Source: Vreelandella zhanjiangensis DSM 21076
Lineage (GTDB): Bacteria; Pseudomonadota; Gammaproteobacteria; Pseudomonadales; Halomonadaceae
Direction of reading: 5' to 3'
NCBI RefSeq assembly: GCF_000377665.1
Contig: NZ_KB898649.1
Coordinates: 186,001 to 250,000 of the forward strand
DNA: 64,000 nucleotides
The stretch's first letter is position 1; each line of letters opens with the position of its first letter. Shown here in pieces: positions 59,733 through 64,000 of this stretch. The notes beneath the pieces were generated by a model. It was not told the origin of the DNA and ran no database searches. It was given only the letters and a program-made list of their open reading frames with translations. The translations under genes were made by a program, and so were the position numbers.

Positions 59733-59848
59733 TATTAGGCTCTGCTCGAAAAAAGTGCACTATAACGCGTCGCCAACAGGTATGAAGAGATTTCGCCGCC
59801 TCCCTGCGCTTGTGATACGCGGCGGTTTATCACTCACACACATAATAT

Positions 59849-60820
59849 TCACACTGCATGCATCAGCAATATCCATATCCACATCAGCCCCAGGAACAGC
59901 AGCCAAGCCATATGCATTAGCGCAATGGTGATATTAATATGCGTTACGTTAAGCGGCTCTAAAGGTTCGCCGAGCGGCGCGCGGCGCGAGACAATTCCCT
60001 GATAGGTGTTAATACCGCCCAGCTGCACGCCCAGTAGCCGAGCCACCATGGCTTCCGGCCAACCGGCATTGGGGCTTGGATGGTGCGGCGCTTCATGGCA
60101 GGTAGCACGCAGCGCGCCCCGCCAATGCAGCGGCTTGTTTGTTACTGCAGTCAATACAACGCCACCCACCCAAAGGCAACCCGCCGTTAACCGGGCGGGC
60201 AGCCAGTTGGCGATATCGTCTAGCTTGGCCGACGCAAAGCCGAAGTTTTCATAGCGCTCGTTACGATACCCGACCATTGAGTCAAGCGTATTGATCGCCT
60301 TATAAGCCAGCGCTAAAGGCGCGCCACCCAGCATGGCAAAAAGCAGCGGTGCGGTGATGCCATCCACCGTGTTTTCTGCCACGGTTTCCACCGTACCGCG
60401 GGTAATTTCCGCTTCATCAAGCTTTGCCGTATCGCGCCCCACTATCATGGAAAGCGCCTGGCGTGCGCCTGGCAAATCACCTCGCATAAGCGGTGCTGCA
60501 ACGGCACGCCCCGCATCCGCCAACCCTTTAATGGCAAGGGTAGTGGTCAGCAGCCAAAGCTCTGCGGCCAACCCAAGCCAGGGATGGATGGCTTTCAACA
60601 GCGCAAGCACTGCCCAGCTTATTCCCAATACGCTCATCACCACCGTCGCGGTGAGCAGAAAGCCCCGCCGCTTTCGCTGGATGGGCGTGCCCTGGTTCCA
60701 GCGCTTTTCCAAAAAGCTGATCATGCGGCCGATGACAACAACGGGATGCGGTAAAGAGCGTGGGTCGCCTATGAGTAAATCCAAGCCAATGGCGAGCGTG
60801 ATAAGCAGCATAAGGGTCAC
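59849..60820 (-). CDS. cbiB: CbiB/CobD, adenosylcobinamide-phosphate synthase
   Basis: A 323-residue membrane protein that attaches aminopropanol (phosphate) to cobyric acid. Family marks: LLITLAIGLDLLIGDPRSLPHPVVVIGRMISFLEKRWN, LSMIVGRDTAKLDEAEITRGTVETVAENTVDGITAPLLFAMLGGAPLALAYKAINTLDSMVGYRNERYENFGFASAKLDDIANWLPARLTA, where IVGRDT and ENTVDGITAPL are invariant. It starts at GTG 60820 and overlaps the cobT stop, giving a translationally coupled cobT-cbiB pair. Confidence 0.95.
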   Translation of the reverse strand: MTLMLLITLAIGLDLLIGDPRSLPHPVVVIGRMISFLEKRWNQGTPIQRKRRGFLLTATVVMSVLGISWAVLALLKAIHPWLGLAAELWLLTTTLAIKGLADAGRAVAAPLMRGDLPGARQALSMIVGRDTAKLDEAEITRGTVETVAENTVDGITAPLLFAMLGGAPLALAYKAINTLDSMVGYRNERYENFGFASAKLDDIANWLPARLTAGCLWVGGVVLTAVTNKPLHWRGALRATCHEAPHHPSPNAGWPEAMVARLLGVQLGGINTYQGIVSRRAPLGEPLEPLNVTHINITIALMHMAWLLFLGLMWIWILLMHAV

Positions 60821-61863
60821 GGCGCTTTGTCCGCGATACCTGCTGAGGTGAACGTCGCCATCTCAGCCATCATGGCGGTGGCGGCCTGAAGCAACGGGAA
60901 TGCCAGCGCGGCGCCACTGCCCTCGCCCAGGCGCATGCCCAAAGCAAGCAGCGGGGTTGCTTCAAGCGCGCCTAACGCCACCCCGTGGCCCGGCTCTTCT
61001 GAACGATGGCCGAACACCAGATAGCCACGCACCGCAGGGCAAAGACGGCAAGCAGTGAGTGCCGCCACCGTGGCAATAAAGCCATCCACCACGGCAGGTA
61101 GGCGGTACGCGGCAGCGGCCAGGTAAGCGCCCGCCATGGCGGCAATTTCAAGCCCGCCCAACGCGGCCAATACGCTTAACGGCTCATCAGCTAGGTATAC
61201 GCGCGCTGCTAATGCGCGCTGAATGACATCGACTTTATGCGTTTGCTGCTGGCTATCAAGCCCCGTGCCCGCACCCACTACCTGCGCGACCGGCGTGCCG
61301 GTGAAGGCCGCCAGCATGGCGCTGCTGGCAGTGGTATTGGCAATGCCCATTTCGCCTACAATCACACTGCGACAGCCGACTTTTTGCGCACGCGTTACGG
61401 CATTAATGCCCACCTCAATCGCAGCCTCGGCTTGCTCGGGAAGCATGGCGTTTTCGATCGCGATATTTCCCGAGGCGCGGCGTATCTTATCAACGACCAC
61501 ACCAGGGGCCTCAACGTCGCTGACCACCCCCACATCCACCACTTCCAAGTGCGCATTGATCTGGCGCGCAAACACATTGATGGCTGCCCCACCATTGGCG
61601 AAGTTAGCCACCATTTGCGCCGTAACGGCTTGAGGAAATGCGGAGACGCCTTCAGCGGCGACTCCATGGTCAGCGGCAAATACAATCACGGCGGGTGGTG
61701 TTATAGAAGGCGCAAGCTCACCGCTGATTTCGCTAAGCTGAATAGCCAATTGCTCCAGCATCCCCAAGCTTCCCGGTGGTTTGGTAAGCGTGTCCAGATA
61801 AGCCCGCGCCCTGTCGCCAGCAGCGCAATCGACAGGTTGTATCTGGGCAATAAGGGAATGCAT
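60817..61863 (-). CDS. cobT: CobT, nicotinate-nucleotide:dimethylbenzimidazole phosphoribosyltransferase
   Basis: A 348-residue enzyme that makes alpha-ribazole-phosphate, the lower-ligand donor. Signature segments: LTKPPGSLGMLEQLAIQLSEISG (K-P-x-G-S-L-G), VIVFAADHGVAAEGVSAFPQAVTAQMVANFANGGAAINVFARQINAHLEVVDVGV, VGEMGIANTTASSAMLAAFTG (G-E-M-G-I-A-N-T-T), GTGLD, FGHRSEEPGHG, and MRLGEGSGAALAFPLLQAA (the catalytic Glu region). The ATG at 61863 has GGAG 7 nt upstream, giving normal length. It leads the cobT-cbiB-cobU-cobS-cobC operon. Confidence 0.96.
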   Translation of the reverse strand: MHSLIAQIQPVDCAAGDRARAYLDTLTKPPGSLGMLEQLAIQLSEISGELAPSITPPAVIVFAADHGVAAEGVSAFPQAVTAQMVANFANGGAAINVFARQINAHLEVVDVGVVSDVEAPGVVVDKIRRASGNIAIENAMLPEQAEAAIEVGINAVTRAQKVGCRSVIVGEMGIANTTASSAMLAAFTGTPVAQVVGAGTGLDSQQQTHKVDVIQRALAARVYLADEPLSVLAALGGLEIAAMAGAYLAAAAYRLPAVVDGFIATVAALTACRLCPAVRGYLVFGHRSEEPGHGVALGALEATPLLALGMRLGEGSGAALAFPLLQAATAMMAEMATFTSAGIADKAP

Positions 61864-61974
61864 GGCAGGCTCCAGGGCAGGATAAAGGTCAACCGCGACG
61901 AAAGGCGCAAATAGTATCAAAACTTGCGCCATGGCGGGTGGCTCTTTCACTGAGGCAAGCCATGCGAGGGGCGG

Positions 61975-63444
61975 TTAGATCGTCTCTTCTCCGGCGGTTG
62001 AGGTGCTTTCCTTCCAGCCCCCACCCAGCGCCTTGAACAGCGTGGCCACGGCGGTCAGGCGCTCGCTTTGCACCTCGGCGCGGTCAAGCTTGGCTGAGAG
62101 CAGCGAGCGTTCGGCATCCAGACGTTCGAGCATGCTGGTCTGGCCCTGGTCATGCATCAGCACCGCCAGATCACGGGCGCGCGAGACCGCGGCAAGCTGC
62201 GCGTCCACCGCATCGACACGCTGATCGGTCAGCTCGAAATTGTTCAACGCATCGCGCACTTCGTTAAAAGCGGTGAGTACGGTCAGCCGGTACTGGGCAT
62301 CGGCTTGCTCCACTTGGGATCGCGCAATCTCCACATTGGCGCGGCTGCGGCCGAAATCCAGAAGCGGGCCGACAATCGATGCCCCGAGGCCCCAGGCGCG
62401 TGCGTTGTCGGTGAACAGGTCGCTGGTATCGGCGGCCACGCTGGCAATGGAGGCGTTGAGGTTGATCGAGGGAAGCCGGGCGGCTTCAGCCACGCCCACC
62501 CCGGCATTGGCAGCGATCAGCGTGGCTTCGGCGGAGCGAATGTCCGGACGGCGCTGAATCAGTTCCGAGGGCAGAAGGCGCGGTAGCCGCTGGGGTTCGG
62601 CAATTTCCACCAGATGCGTATCGCCGTAATCGAGCTCGCTCATCAGTTCACGTGGGGTGAGCCCCACCAGAATCGCCAGCGCCCCTTTCAGGGTTTCCAC
62701 CTGCTGTTTCACTTGGGGAAGCTCGGTACGCACGCCTCGCCACTCGGCCTCGGCCTGACGAAAAGCAAGCTCGCTGATATCGCCCACGTCATAACGCAGC
62801 TTCTGCAGGCGGTAGGTTTCTTCGTAGGTGGCTTCGGTCTGCTCCAGAATATCCTGCTGGTACTGGGCGCTCTTGAGGTCAAAATAGGTGGTGACCACAT
62901 CGGCAATCACCCCGATTTCGGCGGCGTCCCGGGCAAACAGACTTTCGCTGAACGTGGCCAGCGCCGCTTCGCGCTGACGGGCAAGCCGCCCCCATAGGTC
63001 AAACTCGTACTCAAGGCTTCCTGCCAGAGAAAACTGATTACTGGTCGAGGTGATCAGATCCTGCACCGGCTCGATGTCGATCGGAATGGAGGCACCGGGC
63101 GTGCGCTCGCGGTTGGCCTCCAGCTGATACCCCACGCTTGGGAACAGTTCGGCATCGGCAAAGCCGAGCTGGGCGCGCGCCTCCTGAATTCGCGCCAGCT
63201 GAACGGCAAGCTCCAGATTATCCTGGGTGGCGCGCTCCACAAGCGCGGTGAGCGCCGGGTCATCGAATTGGCGCCACCAGTTGCGCCAATCCATGCGCTC
63301 GGTTTGGCTAAGCTCGATATGCTCAGGCCAGGTTTCAGGTAGCTCGAGTTCTGGCGCCTGGTAGTCCGGCCCCACCGCACAGCCACTGAGAAGTAGCGCC
63401 AGCGCGATGCCCGTCCAACGGCTTCTTGTGCATCCCTTCTTCAT
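61975..63444 (-). CDS. RND efflux outer-membrane lipoprotein (OprM/NodT family)
   Basis: A 489-residue TolC-type channel subunit. A lipoprotein signal ends at the lipobox LLLSGCAVGPDY, where the Cys is the lipidated residue. The body carries the typical OEP repeats: PELELPETW, WWRQFDDPALTALVERATQDNLELAVQLARIQEARAQLGFADAELFPSVGYQ, and the second repeat LPSELIQRRPDIRSAEATLIAANAGVGVAEAARLPSINLNASI. It works with a membrane-fusion protein and RND pump, whose first gene starts divergently at 63619. ATG at 63444 has AAGGAG upstream. Confidence 0.93.
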   Translation of the reverse strand: MKKGCTRSRWTGIALALLLSGCAVGPDYQAPELELPETWPEHIELSQTERMDWRNWWRQFDDPALTALVERATQDNLELAVQLARIQEARAQLGFADAELFPSVGYQLEANRERTPGASIPIDIEPVQDLITSTSNQFSLAGSLEYEFDLWGRLARQREAALATFSESLFARDAAEIGVIADVVTTYFDLKSAQYQQDILEQTEATYEETYRLQKLRYDVGDISELAFRQAEAEWRGVRTELPQVKQQVETLKGALAILVGLTPRELMSELDYGDTHLVEIAEPQRLPRLLPSELIQRRPDIRSAEATLIAANAGVGVAEAARLPSINLNASIASVAADTSDLFTDNARAWGLGASIVGPLLDFGRSRANVEIARSQVEQADAQYRLTVLTAFNEVRDALNNFELTDQRVDAVDAQLAAVSRARDLAVLMHDQGQTSMLERLDAERSLLSAKLDRAEVQSERLTAVATLFKALGGGWKESTSTAGEETI

Positions 63445-63618
63445 TAATTCTCCTTGCTTTTTATTGGCTTACCTGTGCGCCTTTATTGATTTCGCTTAAG
63501 TGTTACTCTCAATTAAAAATTTAAACGACTGTTCGCCTTTTTTCAGCCAACAACTATAGTAGGTGGCTGACGTAATAACACCATTGGGACATGTTAACCG
63601 CTTGCAGGGAGGCAGCGC
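63445..63618. promoter_or_regulatory. Divergent promoter region of the efflux genes
   Basis: A 174-base AT-rich spacer between the outer-membrane component (minus strand) and the membrane-fusion gene (plus strand). No exact operator was identified by eye; both promoters must lie here. Confidence 0.45.
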
Positions 63619-64000
63619 ATGAAGCCGGTTTTTTTAGGGATCTTTTTACTTATTGCACCGTTGATAATGGCCGGCTGCGGTGACGACGAAGAGCAGCAAG
63701 AGCGCCCCGCACAGGTAGTCAAGCTAGTAGAGGCAAGCCAGCAAGCGGTTTACCCTGGACGCCGTTTCGTGGGCCGGGTCGATGCCCGAAGCACGGTAAA
63801 CTACGCCTTTCAGGTCGGCGGACGGATCACCGAGTTTCCCGCCGTACAGGGGGCGGTAATACCCCAGGGTGAGCTGATCGCCCAATTGGACCAGACCGAC
63901 TACGCACTACAGGTGCGCGCCGCTGAAGCCGAGTATGAGCAGGCCCGGCGCAACCTGAACCGCCAGCGTAACCTACGCGCTCAGGGGGCGGTTTCCCAGG
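63619..64000 (+). CDS. RND efflux membrane-fusion protein (partial, runs off the edge)
   Basis: The first 127 residues of a periplasmic adaptor (HlyD/AcrA family). Visible: lipoprotein signal with LIMAGC (lipidated Cys about residue 20), the opening strand KLVEASQQAVYPGRRFVGRVDARSTVNYAFQVGGRITEF, the biotinyl-lipoyl-like hairpin GAVIPQGELIAQLDQTDYALQVRAAEAEYEQARRNL and the start of the coiled coil. ATG at 63619 follows GGGAGG by 6 nt. The gene is truncated by the end of the window; the RND pump is expected just beyond. Confidence 0.93.
   Translation, partial: MKPVFLGIFLLIAPLIMAGCGDDEEQQERPAQVVKLVEASQQAVYPGRRFVGRVDARSTVNYAFQVGGRITEFPAVQGAVIPQGELIAQLDQTDYALQVRAAEAEYEQARRNLNRQRNLRAQGAVSQ

Overview
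The window reads as a gammaproteobacterial chromosome segment, most likely Halomonadaceae (Halomonas or a close relative). This is an inference from gene content and codon style, not from a marker gene. The reasons are a GC-rich core, an aerobic (late cobalt insertion) cobalamin cluster with CobN plus a fused ChlI/ChlD-type chelatase subunit, SoxR with a soxbox, and a vgrG-vasW-vasX-like T6SS island. No rRNA, tRNA, CRISPR array or transposase was seen.

Layout. (1) 1-9970: housekeeping and small stress genes, mostly on the minus strand. They include a YehS-like protein, a YkuD L,D-transpeptidase, two GNATs, a methyltransferase, VOC proteins, a Gdx/SugE SMR exporter behind a guanidine-II (mini-ykkC) riboswitch, a SoxR/soxbox unit with a divergent VOC gene and flavodoxin, an RhlE-type DEAD-box helicase and a Rho-like ATPase without the Rho RNA-binding domain. 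(2) About 10370-18480: an AT-richer accessory block on the minus strand that looks like an integron cassette array without a visible integrase. It has four attC-like sites, three small cassette-type genes (one broken) and one very large gene (1910 codons). That gene encodes a STAND NTPase with an N-terminal Cap4-like PD-(D/E)xK nuclease, i.e. an Avs-type candidate anti-phage protein. (3) 18938-35300: ytoQ, then nearly the whole aerobic corrin pathway (cobF, M, E, L, K, J, I, H, G, N, W, B, O, chlID) in tightly overlapping operons. (4) 35673-44300: a first BtuCD-type pair without a binding protein, an epimerase, a Yip1 protein, then btuD-btuC-btuF-btuB behind a clear cobalamin riboswitch.

(5) 44500-57260: an orphan T6SS effector island, read right to left as vgrG, a DUF4123 adaptor (VasW-like), a VasX-like effector and its membrane immunity protein. 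It is followed by a decayed tandem duplicate of the immunity module (about 1.1 kb, repeated once), two DUF6708-type genes (one frameshifted in a C7 run) and further broken pieces. (6) 57293-61863: the late cobalamin genes (a CobU-like protein, cobC phosphatase, cobS, cobU, cbiB, cobT). The T6SS island therefore sits inside what looks like a B12 super-locus. (7) 61975-64000: a divergent RND efflux pair, with an outer-membrane lipoprotein on the minus strand and the start of a membrane-fusion protein on the plus strand, cut by the window edge.

How it fits together: outer-membrane BtuB and the BtuFCD importer bring in corrinoids under riboswitch control. The CobI-to-CobO series builds adenosylated cobyrinate diamide de novo, and CbiB, CobU, CobS, CobT and CobC assemble the nucleotide loop. 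Cobyric acid synthase (CobQ), threonine-phosphate decarboxylase and SUMT (CobA) were not found in the window. A 48-codon remnant between cbiB and cobU may mark lost genes. The accessory regions (cassette-borne STAND nuclease and T6SS effector/immunity module) are the places where new biology is most likely.
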